A program made the position numbers and the translations under genes. Below are positions 6,450-13,350 of a DNA stretch of 14,750 nucleotides, one piece after another. The notes under the pieces were generated by a model that was not told the DNA's origin, searched no databases, and saw only the letters and a program-made list of their open reading frames with translations. Every line of letters begins with the position of its first letter. Positions within the stretch are counted from its first letter, which is position 1. The stretch is from RGIG3102 sp964369915 (GTDB taxonomy: Bacteria > Bacillota > Clostridia > Oscillospirales > Ruminococcaceae): contig CAYJGG010000051.1 in NCBI GenBank assembly GCA_964369915.1, forward strand, positions 1 through 14,750. The letters run 5' to 3'.

Positions 6450-8076
6450 CGCCCATTCCAGCGCCCATTGCTGCCATATTTGCAGCTTTTTCTTCTGCTG
6501 TTTCATCATCTGCAACTAATGCCTCTGTTGTTAAAACCATTGAAGCCACACTTGAAGCATTTTGAAGTGCTGAACGAGTAACTTTAGTTGGATCAACTAT
6601 ACCTTGCTTTAACATATCTGCATAAACTTCATTTTGAGCATCAAAACCATAATTAGCTTTGCCTTTTTTTAATATGTCGTTTATAATAACGCTTCCTTCA
6701 AGACCTGCATTTTTTGCAATTTGACGCACTGGCTCTTCTAAAGAGCGAAGCAAAATTTTAGCACCAGTTTTTTCATCTCCTGAAAGAGTTTCTACTAATT
6801 CACGAACTTTTGGTATTGCATTAATTAATGCAGTACCACCACCAGCTACAATCCCCTCTTCAACAGCAGCTTTTGTTGCTGAAAGAGCATCTTCGATTCT
6901 TAGTTTTTTATCTTTCATTTCAACTTCAGTTGGAGCACCAACTTTTAAAACTGCAACACCACCAGCTAGTTTTGCTAGGCGTTCTTGTAATTTTTCTCTA
7001 TCAAAATCAGAAGTTGAAGTTGCTATTTGAGCTTTAATTTGAGCAACTCTATCTTGGATTTCACCTTTATCTCCTGCACCGTCCACGATAGTTGTTGTTT
7101 CTTTATTTATTCTAACTTGTCTTGCTCTTCCTAGCATAGCAGTTGTTGTTTCTTTTAAATCATAGCCTAATTCATCGCTGATAACAGTGCCATCAGTTAG
7201 AGTTGCGATATCTAAAAGCATTTCTTTTCTTCTATCACCAAAGCCAGGAGCTTTAACAGCCACACAAGTGAATGTGCCTCTAATTTTATTTAAAATAATT
7301 GTTGAAAGAGCTTCCCCTTCGATTTCTTCTGCAATGATAACTAATTTTTTACCAGTTTGAACTATTTCTTCTAATATCGGTAAAATTTCTTGAATTGCAG
7401 ATATTTTTTTATCTGTAATTAGTATTAAAGCATCATCGATAACAGCTTCCATTTTTTCAGAATCTGTCACCATATATGGAGTGATGTATCCTCTATCAAA
7501 TTGCATACCTTCAACTACTTCTGAATAAGTGTCGGCTGTTTTTGATTCTTCAATAGTGATAACCCCTTCACGGCTTACTTTATCCATCGTGTCAGCAATT
7601 AACTCTCCAACATACTCGTCTTGAGCTGAAACAGTTGCAACTCTTTTAATATCTTCACTGCTTAAAACTTCTTGCGAATTTTCTATAACAGCTTTTACAG
7701 CCACTTCACAAGCCTTTGCAATTCCTCTTTTTAAATCCATAGGATTTGCACCAGCTGCAACGTTTTTCATTCCTTCAGTAACTAAACTTTGAGCTAAAAC
7801 CGTTGCTGTTGTTGTGCCATCGCCAGCTGCATCGTTTGTTTTTGTTGCAACTTCACGTAGCATTTGTGCACCCATATTTTCAAATGCATCACGAACTTCA
7901 ATTTCTTTAGCTATTGTAACGCCATCGTTCGTAACTAATGGACCACCAAATTTTCTATCTAAAACAACGTTTCTTCCTTTTGGTCCTAACGTAATTTTAA
8001 CTGTGTCTGCAAGAGTGTTAATTCCTTTTTGTAAGCTTTCTCTAGCATCTTGCCCGTATAACATTTTTTTTGCCAT
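6442..8076 (-). CDS. groEL: Chaperonin GroEL (60 kDa)
   Basis: ATP-dependent folding chaperonin that forms a double heptameric ring and works with the GroES cap in the cytosol. The 544-residue product has full family length and the expected signatures: LGPKGRNVVLD (31-40), NDGVTIAKEIE (50-60), the nucleotide-binding AGDGTTTATVLAQ (84-96), KAPGFGDRRKEML in the apical domain, and AALEEG-type AAVEEGIVAGGGTALI in the C-terminal equatorial domain. The C-terminus is MAAMGAGMGGY, short and poor in the GGM repeats found in many GroEL proteins. The start has GAGGG seven to nine bases upstream. It follows groES by 30 bases and is last in an operon with groES and a Gx-family membrane protein. No terminator directly follows; the next one on this strand is at 6145-6180, giving a 3' untranslated region of roughly 300 bases. 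Confidence 0.98.
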   Translation of the reverse strand: MAKKMLYGQDARESLQKGINTLADTVKITLGPKGRNVVLDRKFGGPLVTNDGVTIAKEIEVRDAFENMGAQMLREVATKTNDAAGDGTTTATVLAQSLVTEGMKNVAAGANPMDLKRGIAKACEVAVKAVIENSQEVLSSEDIKRVATVSAQDEYVGELIADTMDKVSREGVITIEESKTADTYSEVVEGMQFDRGYITPYMVTDSEKMEAVIDDALILITDKKISAIQEILPILEEIVQTGKKLVIIAEEIEGEALSTIILNKIRGTFTCVAVKAPGFGDRRKEMLLDIATLTDGTVISDELGYDLKETTTAMLGRARQVRINKETTTIVDGAGDKGEIQDRVAQIKAQIATSTSDFDREKLQERLAKLAGGVAVLKVGAPTEVEMKDKKLRIEDALSATKAAVEEGIVAGGGTALINAIPKVRELVETLSGDEKTGAKILLRSLEEPVRQIAKNAGLEGSVIINDILKKGKANYGFDAQNEVYADMLKQGIVDPTKVTRSALQNASSVASMVLTTEALVADDETAEEKAANMAAMGAGMGGY

Positions 8077-8106
8077 TTATATTTCCCTCACTTTTTTTTA
8101 AATCAA

Positions 8107-8391
8107 TTATTCAATTACTGCTAAAATATCATCTTGAGAAACTATTGTGTATTCTGTACCTTCTAATTTCACAGTAGTCCCTGTGTATTTTGCCATTAAA
8201 ACTTTATCCCCAACTTTAACGCTTACAGGCACTAATACCCCATCTATTATTTTCCCCTCGCCAACAGCAACAACTTCTAAAAAGTCTGGTGTTTCTTGAG
8301 CTGAGGCAGATAAAATAATACCGCTTTTACTCGTTTCTTGTTTTTTAGCTGCTTTTAAAACAACTTTATCAAATAGTGGTTTAATGTTCAT
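8107..8391 (-). CDS. groES: Co-chaperonin GroES (10 kDa)
   Basis: Heptameric lid of the GroEL folding chamber. The 94-residue product matches the family: KPLFDKVVLKAAKKQETSKSG at the N-terminus, with the mobile loop that binds GroEL at about 16-33 (KKQETSKSGIILSASAQE), then the VVAVGEGK and VKVGDKVLMAKYTGT strands, and the C-terminal EYTIVSQDDILAVIE. A strong AAAGGAG lies upstream of the ATG. The gene starts only 20 bases after the end of the Gx-family gene, and no promoter or CIRCE operator (TTAGCACTC-N9-GAGTGCTAA) is seen in that gap, so it is probably transcribed from the promoter at 8969-8997, unless an internal promoter lies within the upstream gene. Confidence 0.97.
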   Translation of the reverse strand: MNIKPLFDKVVLKAAKKQETSKSGIILSASAQETPDFLEVVAVGEGKIIDGVLVPVSVKVGDKVLMAKYTGTTVKLEGTEYTIVSQDDILAVIE

Positions 8392-8411
8392 TTTTTATAT
8401 ACTCCTTTTAA

Positions 8412-8909
8412 TTAAAATTTCTTTAAAGCTGGTATTACAACCGTTAATATTGCGCCAGTCACAATCCCTGTTATTACAGCAGAAACTGATAAAATTGGCA
8501 AGTAGTAAAGCACAAATTCACTACTTAAAACTATACTTGCCCCAATTAATTGTCCCACATTAAAAAATAATGCTCCAAAAACAGAAAGCGTGTAATAATT
8601 TATTTTATCTTTAAAAACTTTATGTAAAACTAACATAATTGCAATAGAAAAAACCCCACCTAAAAGGCTTAAAAATCCAGATGTTACCCCTCTTGTTAAA
8701 AACACAAATAATGCTTTTAATATATTTAATTGCAAAGCACTCGAAAAGCCGATGTACACCATGCAATACATAACAACTATATTCGCAAGACCTAGTTTAA
8801 TTCCTGGCGGCAGTGTAAATAAAGGTACAATCATTCCCTCAAAAAATGCTAACACCATGGCTAGTGCAAAAAGCATTGCGATGGTTGTAAGTTTTTTTGT
8901 TTTATTCAT
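8412..8909 (-). CDS. Gx transporter / Hpre_diP_synt_I family membrane protein
   Basis: Small integral membrane protein of the family annotated as heptaprenyl diphosphate synthase component I or Gx transporter, which resembles ECF-transporter S components. The 165-residue product has about five or six helices and family features: KLTTIAMLFALAMVLAFFEG, PGIKLGLANIVVMYCMVYIGF, LNILKALFVFLTRG and GFLSLLGGVFSIAIMLVLHK. Some members sit in flavin-based extracellular electron-transfer loci beside FMN-binding lipoproteins, and here such a lipoprotein is divergently transcribed next door. No other enzyme for prenyl synthesis is nearby, so the heptaprenyl synthase name is doubtful. AAGGAAGG lies 13 bases upstream of the ATG, and a three-codon ORF (ATG ATT ATA TGA) overlaps this start. 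It heads the groES-groEL operon, which is unusual. Confidence 0.82.
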   Translation of the reverse strand: MNKTKKLTTIAMLFALAMVLAFFEGMIVPLFTLPPGIKLGLANIVVMYCMVYIGFSSALQLNILKALFVFLTRGVTSGFLSLLGGVFSIAIMLVLHKVFKDKINYYTLSVFGALFFNVGQLIGASIVLSSEFVLYYLPILSVSAVITGIVTGAILTVVIPALKKF

Positions 8910-8968
8910 ATAATCATCGTATCCTTCCTACTAATTTATTAATTAAATTATTTTTATTGCTAACTAAT

Positions 8969-8997
8969 ATTTTAATTTTTTCTATGCGATATGTCAA
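8969..8997 (-). promoter_or_regulatory. Promoter of the Gx-groES-groEL operon
   Basis: On the minus strand a perfect TTGACA (8992-8997) is 17 bases from TAAAAT (8969-8974). The predicted start, near 8962, is about 50 bases from the first gene. Short TATGC/GCATA half-sites (8983-8987 and 8998-9002) flank the -35 box. No CIRCE-like inverted repeat is found around it. Confidence 0.78.
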
Positions 8998-9036
8998 GCA
9001 TAAGCGTATTTATTTAGTGATATATCATAAAATGTG

Positions 9037-9060
9037 GTAATAAAATTACGTTTTTATTAC
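9037..9060. promoter_or_regulatory. Palindrome between the divergent Gx and FMN-lipoprotein promoters
   Basis: GTAATAAAA (9037-9045) and TTTTATTAC (9052-9060) are exact inverted repeats with a six-base spacer. They lie about 40 bases upstream of the Gx -35 box and 17 bases upstream of the FMN-lipoprotein -35 box. A second, 10-bp palindrome TGATATATCA is at 9018-9027. The positions suit a regulator of either promoter; the regulator is unknown. Confidence 0.5.
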
Positions 9061-9077
9061 AAAAACCTGTTAAAAAA

Positions 9078-9106
9078 TTGACTTTTTATGCAAAAAAATA
9101 TATAAT
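9078..9106 (+). promoter_or_regulatory. Promoter of the FMN-binding lipoprotein gene
   Basis: TTGACT (9078-9083) is 17 bases from a perfect TATAAT (9101-9106). The expected start is near 9113, giving a leader of about 64 bases with AAGGA at 9161-9165. Confidence 0.82.
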
Positions 9107-9176
9107 AATGTCAGTGTGATTTTACACAAATTTACTATAAGTACAAATTATCTTAATAAAAAGGAATTTATATATC

Positions 9177-9638
9177 ATGAAAAAAATTGTAACACTAGCT
9201 TTATCAGCTGCACTTACTTTATCATTTATGACAGGGTGTGTGGGCGTTGAAGTTTCAGACATCGAATTAATTGATGGCACATACCGAGTTGAATTTACAG
9301 AATATGACGGCCTTGGCTGGAAAGATTATATTGAAGTAACTGTTGAAGAAGGCGATTTATCTCAGGTTATTTTTGATTCAGTTTCAGAAGAAGGCGATTT
9401 AAAAAGCGAAGACGAAGGATATAAAGCTCAAATGGACGCAGCTTATGGCACATATCCAGCAAAATATAATCAAGATTTAATTAATCAATTTTTAGCTGAA
9501 AAAACAGTTGAAAATGTTGATGTTGTTGCAAATGCTACTGAAGCTACTGATAGCTTTAAAGCTTTAGCTACACAAGCTATGCTTAATGCATATGAAGGCA
9601 AAACTGAAACTAGCTACATAGAAAACATTAAAAAATAA
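9177..9638 (+). CDS. FMN-binding-domain lipoprotein
   Basis: Predicted membrane-anchored lipoprotein outside the cell. The 153-residue product has a lipoprotein signal peptide (MKKIVTLALSAALTLSFMTG) with the lipidated cysteine at residue 21, then one domain resembling the FMN_bind family: DGTYRVEFTEYDGLGWKDYIEVTVEEGDLSQV-type strands (33-64), an AYGTYPAKYNQDLINQF segment (89-105), and DVVANATEATDSFKALATQAM (115-135). In family members a Thr or Ser in a D-x-x-[ST]-[GS]-A-[TS] motif is covalently flavinylated by ApbE. Here the matching stretch is D115-V-V-A-N-A-T121: Asp, Ala and Thr are kept but the two middle positions are changed, so flavinylation is uncertain. The nearby RibU and Gx-family genes fit a flavin role. 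Related lipoproteins can also release signal-peptide pheromones; nothing here proves that. Confidence 0.75.
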   Translation: MKKIVTLALSAALTLSFMTGCVGVEVSDIELIDGTYRVEFTEYDGLGWKDYIEVTVEEGDLSQVIFDSVSEEGDLKSEDEGYKAQMDAAYGTYPAKYNQDLINQFLAEKTVENVDVVANATEATDSFKALATQAMLNAYEGKTETSYIENIKK

Positions 9639-9678
9639 TTAATTTTATTTTTCTACATTTTTTTATCATATTAATATG

Positions 9679-9684
9679 TATAAT
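9679..9684 (+). promoter_or_regulatory. Probable -10 box for the DUF4358 lipoprotein gene
   Basis: A perfect TATAAT follows a 12-bp palindrome CATATTAATATG (9667-9678). No clear -35 box is seen at the right distance, only a T-rich stretch. No terminator is visible after the preceding FMN-lipoprotein gene, so readthrough is also possible. A strong AAGGGG lies ahead of the ATG at 9743. Confidence 0.5.
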
Positions 9685-9742
9685 ACAAAATGTAAGGACA
9701 AGACTATTTTTAAAAAACTAAATTTAAGGGGATATCATATAA

Positions 9743-10315
9743 ATGAAAAAACTTATTGCACTTATTTTATCATCAGTTTTACTTTTATCTCTAACTGCTT
9801 GCTCTTCAAATGAAGAAAGCACCCAGAGTGAAGATATAGCTACAACAAGCGAAATAACTCATTCAGAAGATACTCAAACAGAAGATACAACTCCTTCTCC
9901 ATATGATGTTAACGATGCTGTTATGAAAATAAACGAAGTTAACGTAATGGATCCTATAAAAGATGTTTCAAGTGATGAAATGAGCTTAAGAGGAATTGAC
10001 TCTTCTTTATATAAAGCATATTATGGAACTTATTATCCTGTAACACCTGGTATTGGTATGACTTTAGTTATCGAAGCTAATGAAGGAAAAGCTGGCGATG
10101 TTGAGGCTTTAGTTGCAGAATGGCAAACTTATTTATACCAATCAAACGAAAATTATCCTGGTAATATAACAGATAAAATAGAAGATGCACGAATTGTCAC
10201 TAAAGGCAATTATGTGATTTTTGTTATCGCTGTTGATGATGGCTCAGAAGAAGAAGTTAATATTGATGATATTTATGAAAAAATCGATGTTGCTATTGAT
10301 GAATTCTTTAAATAA
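9743..10315 (+). CDS. DUF4358-like lipoprotein
   Basis: Predicted surface lipoprotein of unknown function. The 190-residue product has a signal peptide (MKKLIALILSSVLLLSLTA) with lipobox LTAC (cysteine 20), then an acidic Ser/Thr-rich linker (21-52), then a compact domain (53-190) resembling DUF4358: YDVNDAVMKINEVNVMDPI, YGTYYPVTPGIGMTLVIEANE, GDVEALVAEWQTYLYQ, NYPGNITDKIEDARIVTKG and NYVIFVIAVDD. Genes of this family are often found beside MBOAT and DHHW or AlgJ-like genes in Clostridia, and that is the case here, suggesting a job in assembling or modifying a surface polysaccharide; this is inferred from context. A hairpin lies between it and the MBOAT gene 71 bases downstream, so expression of the pair may be graded. 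Confidence 0.78.
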   Translation: MKKLIALILSSVLLLSLTACSSNEESTQSEDIATTSEITHSEDTQTEDTTPSPYDVNDAVMKINEVNVMDPIKDVSSDEMSLRGIDSSLYKAYYGTYYPVTPGIGMTLVIEANEGKAGDVEALVAEWQTYLYQSNENYPGNITDKIEDARIVTKGNYVIFVIAVDDGSEEEVNIDDIYEKIDVAIDEFFK

Positions 10316-10326
10316 TAGTATAATAC

Positions 10327-10353
10327 AAAGACGGAGTAACTTCTCCGTCTTTT
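10327..10353 (+). terminator. Hairpin between DUF4358 and MBOAT genes
   Basis: AAAGACGGAG (10327-10336) pairs with CTCCGTCTTT (10343-10352) around a six-base loop. The T-run is short (about four T) before A-rich sequence, so it looks like a weak or partial terminator that could reduce transcription of the two downstream genes relative to the lipoprotein. Confidence 0.65.
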
Positions 10354-10386
10354 AAAATATCTTAATATAATAAGTGAGGTACCATT

Positions 10387-11769
10387 TTGGTTTTTAGTAA
10401 TATATTTTTCATTTTCAGATTTTTGCCTATTGTTCTATTTTTATACTATATTTTGCCTTATAAATATAAAAATATCACGATAACAATTTTTAGCTTAATA
10501 TTTTATTCTTGGGGCGAAGTTAAGTATTTTCCAATAATGCTAGCTAGCACAATAGTGGATTTTACTTGTGGACAACTTATTGAAAAAAATCCAGACAAAA
10601 AATCCATTAGAAAATCAGCTTTACTCTTTTCTATGGTGTTTAATTTAGGAATGCTATTATTTTTTAAATACACAGATTTCTTTATTACAAATATTAACAA
10701 TTTCACTGGCTCCAATATAGATTTACTAAATATAACTCTACCACTTGGAATTTCATTTTATACTTTCCAAACAATGTCTTATACAATAGATGTTTATAGA
10801 AACAAAGTGAAGGCTGAAAAAAATATTATAAACTTCTCAGCTTTTGTAACTATGTTTCCACAACTTATCGCAGGACCTATTGTTAAATATACAGATATAA
10901 ACGAAAAGTTAAATAATAATACAAATAGAATAACTATCGATGGTATTAACGAAGGTATAAAATTATTTATATTCGGTCTTGGTAAAAAAGTTTTAATTGC
11001 AAATAATGTTGGTGCTTTATGGAGTGATTTAGAAGTTTTAGGATTTAGTAATCTTTCAACTCCTTTAGCTTGGCTTGGAATTATCGCTTATGCACTTCAA
11101 ATTTATTTTGACTTCTCTGGCTATTCTTTAATGGCTATAGGTCTTGGTAAGATGCTCGGCTTTGATTTCCCTCAAAACTTTAATCTTCCTTATATTTCAA
11201 AAAGCATAACTGAGTTTTGGAGAAGATGGCATATGACTTTAGGCGGATGGTTTAGAGAGTATGTTTATATTCCGCTTGGTGGTAATAGAAAAGGGTTAAA
11301 ACGCCAAATAATTAATATGTTTGTAGTTTGGTTTTTAACTGGCTTTTGGCATGGTGCAGACTGGAACTTTATTCTTTGGGGAGTTTATTATTTTATCCTT
11401 TTAGCTATTGAAAAAGCTTTTCTATTAACATTTTTAGAAAAGCATAAAATATTTGCAAGAGTTTATACTATTCTTGCGTTTTTAGTTGGTTGGGCTCTAT
11501 TTTATATAACCGATTTATCACTACTTATAACATTTATCACTAGACTATTTATTCCAACTGATGGTATAAGCGTTGTGTACTATTTCTCTAGCTATATAAT
11601 TAGCATAGTTATAGGTATTTTATTGTCCACCACTCTGCCGATGAAATTCTATGATAAATATAAAGATAATAATATAATTATGGGTTCAGTGTTAGTTGTT
11701 ATTGCGTTTTTATCTGTTGCATATTTAGTAGATTCAACATATAATCCGTTTATTTACTTTAGATTTTAA
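10387..11769 (+). CDS. MBOAT family O-acyltransferase (AlgI/DltB-like)
   Basis: Multi-pass membrane O-acyltransferase that moves acyl groups (usually acetyl) across the membrane onto an extracytoplasmic acceptor. The 460-residue product begins with TTG (MVFSNIFFIFRFLPIVLFLYY), the usual family N-terminus, with GAGG seven bases upstream. It shows the family core: YTFQTMSYTIDVYR (125-138), FPQLIAGPIVKY (157-168), YFDFSGYSLMAIGLGKMLGF (240-259), FWRRWHMTLGGWFREYVYIPLGG (277-299) with His282, and WFLTGFWHGADWNFILWG (315-332) with the expected catalytic His322. All key residues are intact. It is followed 21 bases later by a DHHW-family gene, the usual partner that completes transfer to the polymer. 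The acceptor cannot be told from this window, but alginate is unlikely because no alginate genes are present. Confidence 0.94.
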   Translation: MVFSNIFFIFRFLPIVLFLYYILPYKYKNITITIFSLIFYSWGEVKYFPIMLASTIVDFTCGQLIEKNPDKKSIRKSALLFSMVFNLGMLLFFKYTDFFITNINNFTGSNIDLLNITLPLGISFYTFQTMSYTIDVYRNKVKAEKNIINFSAFVTMFPQLIAGPIVKYTDINEKLNNNTNRITIDGINEGIKLFIFGLGKKVLIANNVGALWSDLEVLGFSNLSTPLAWLGIIAYALQIYFDFSGYSLMAIGLGKMLGFDFPQNFNLPYISKSITEFWRRWHMTLGGWFREYVYIPLGGNRKGLKRQIINMFVVWFLTGFWHGADWNFILWGVYYFILLAIEKAFLLTFLEKHKIFARVYTILAFLVGWALFYITDLSLLITFITRLFIPTDGISVVYYFSSYIISIVIGILLSTTLPMKFYDKYKDNNIIMGSVLVVIAFLSVAYLVDSTYNPFIYFRF

Positions 11770-11790
11770 ACTACGAAAGGAAGAATTATA

Positions 11791-12900
11791 ATGATAAAAA
11801 AACTAAAAAACTATCCTTTGATTATTCTTTTTGCAGTTTTACTATATTCAATTAGTATATTAGATTTATTCTCACCAACTTATGAATACTCTGACCTTGA
11901 AAATCGAAAATTAGCCACATTCCCCAAATTTTCACTTGAAGATTTAATTGAAAATGAATATACTCCTGAAATAGAAGAATTTACTAACGACCACTTTATC
12001 TTAAGAGATGCTTGGATTTCTTTAAAAAGTATTTCTGAAACTGCTTTACTAAAAGGCGAAAATAATGGCATTATTTATGGAACTGATGGATATATGTTTA
12101 CAAAATTCTATGAAGTTGATGAAGAGCAAGTAGACAAAAATTTATCTGCAATTAATGAATTTATTACAAGACATCAAGATAGAAATATTATTTTTGCTCT
12201 TGCACCAACTGCCCCTGGAGTTATGACTGAAAATGTTAAACCTTACTCTCCAGTTTTAGATAATGATTATGTTTTTTCTTTAGTAAATGAAAGTCTTCCG
12301 AGTGAAAACATTTTAGATTTACAAACAACTCTTATAGAAAAAAATGATGAGTATATCTATTATAGAACAGATCACCACTGGACAACTCTTGGCGCTTATT
12401 ATGCTTATAATGAATATATGCAAACAATAAACAGAACACCACAAGACTTATCATCATTTAATTTCATCGATGTTAATGATTTTTATGGAACTCATTATTC
12501 AAAAGCTAAATTATTTAATGCAACACCTGACACTTTACAATATTTTGAAAGTGATGCAATGATAACTATTGGCGAAGAAACTTTAAGCATTTATAATAAA
12601 GAAAGTCTTGAAACTCGTGATAAATATGCTATGTTTTTAAGAGGAAACTTTGGATACACCACTATTGAAGGCGAAGGCGAAGGGAATATTTTAATTTTAA
12701 AAGATAGCTATGCTAATGCATTTATCCCGTTTTTAATTAAAGATTTCAGTAGTATTCATATCGTAGATTTAAGATATTTTAGCGAAGGATTAGATAGTAT
12801 CATAAAAGAAGAAGATTTTAGTAATATCCTATTTTTATATAATACCGAAACATTTGTGGATGATAGAGATTTACCAAAAATTAATTTATTTAATGATTAA
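11791..12900 (+). CDS. DHHW-family protein (AlgX/AlgJ-like acyl-transfer partner)
   Basis: Membrane-anchored extracytoplasmic protein that probably accepts the acyl group from the MBOAT protein and passes it to a polysaccharide. The 369-residue product has one N-terminal helix (about 9-27), then the ENRKLATFPKFS motif common to AlgJ/AlgX-like proteins (37-48), DHFILRDAWISLK (67-79), the namesake motif YYRTDHHWTTLGAYYAY (190-206), and a late ILILKDSYANAFIPFL block (300-315). Asp194, His196 and Ser306 match the Asp-His-Ser arrangement of SGNH-type AlgX/AlgJ enzymes, so the protein looks catalytically intact. A strong GAAAGGAAG precedes the ATG and it is 21 bases after the MBOAT gene. The length is normal for the family. 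The role in surface polysaccharide O-acylation is inferred from partner and family. Confidence 0.88.
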   Translation: MIKKLKNYPLIILFAVLLYSISILDLFSPTYEYSDLENRKLATFPKFSLEDLIENEYTPEIEEFTNDHFILRDAWISLKSISETALLKGENNGIIYGTDGYMFTKFYEVDEEQVDKNLSAINEFITRHQDRNIIFALAPTAPGVMTENVKPYSPVLDNDYVFSLVNESLPSENILDLQTTLIEKNDEYIYYRTDHHWTTLGAYYAYNEYMQTINRTPQDLSSFNFIDVNDFYGTHYSKAKLFNATPDTLQYFESDAMITIGEETLSIYNKESLETRDKYAMFLRGNFGYTTIEGEGEGNILILKDSYANAFIPFLIKDFSSIHIVDLRYFSEGLDSIIKEEDFSNILFLYNTETFVDDRDLPKINLFND

Positions 12901-12938
12901 AAAAAGCATTATCAGAATTTTCTGATAATGCTTTTTTT
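12901..12938. terminator. Bidirectional terminator after the DHHW gene
   Basis: AAAAAGCATTATCAGA (12901-12916) pairs perfectly with TCTGATAATGCTTTTT (12921-12936) around a four-base loop, with T-runs at the exit on both strands. It serves the DHHW operon on the plus strand and the small membrane protein gene on the minus strand. Confidence 0.94.
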
Positions 12939-12944
12939 TAGTTT

Positions 12945-13193
12945 TTATATATTGATTTTAATTATTAATGATAAAATAACTATCACTATTCCTATTAATC
13001 TAACAATCCTTGATGTATTTTTATATCTTATAAAATTATCAGGAGCAATAGGATTTAAAACAAAAATCATACCATAAAATACGCCACCAATATTAATCGC
13101 AATAGCATTTTGCAAAATTATTGCTAGTATAAATCCTAAAAGTGCAATAATTAGCCCTAATCTTATTTGTAAATCAAATGTGATATCCTTCAT
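12945..13193 (-). CDS. Small three-helix membrane protein, unknown function
   Basis: Not recognised. The 82-residue product has hydrophobic segments at about 11-27, 29-47 and 63-80, joined by a short polar segment (LNPIAPDNFIRYKNTSRIVR, about 46-65) with a positive charge before the third helix. The ATG is preceded by AAAGGTAGGG, a good ribosome binding site, and the gene ends 9 bases before the shared terminator, which supports it being real. The 157-base gap upstream is AT-rich; I see no convincing promoter there, and it may be transcribed with the CofE-family gene, since no terminator is seen between them. Confidence 0.68.
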   Translation of the reverse strand: MKDITFDLQIRLGLIIALLGFILAIILQNAIAINIGGVFYGMIFVLNPIAPDNFIRYKNTSRIVRLIGIVIVILSLIIKINI

Positions 13194-13350
13194 AATAATA
13201 CCCTACCTTTCTTTATTCTTTGTAGAATTTGTAATGTATTTTACATAAACCACAAATAACTTTTATTGAAACATTAGATACTTTCTATAATTTAATTATA
13301 TATTATATAAATATATGAATTGATTAACATTTAATTAACAATATATTAAT

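Noticed and set aside
6828..7037. Gln/Leu-rich frame on the plus strand within groEL
   Set aside because: Its odd composition is the reverse reading of GroEL Ala/Thr/Val codons; it is a shadow.
8412..8909. Heptaprenyl diphosphate synthase subunit
   Set aside because: The product is a multi-helix membrane protein without prenyl synthase aspartate-rich motifs, and no menaquinone gene lies nearby; the older family name is probably misleading.
13194..13350. Promoter or small gene in the AT-rich gap
   Set aside because: TATAAT-like strings occur but no -35 box is well placed, and no frame has a ribosome binding site.
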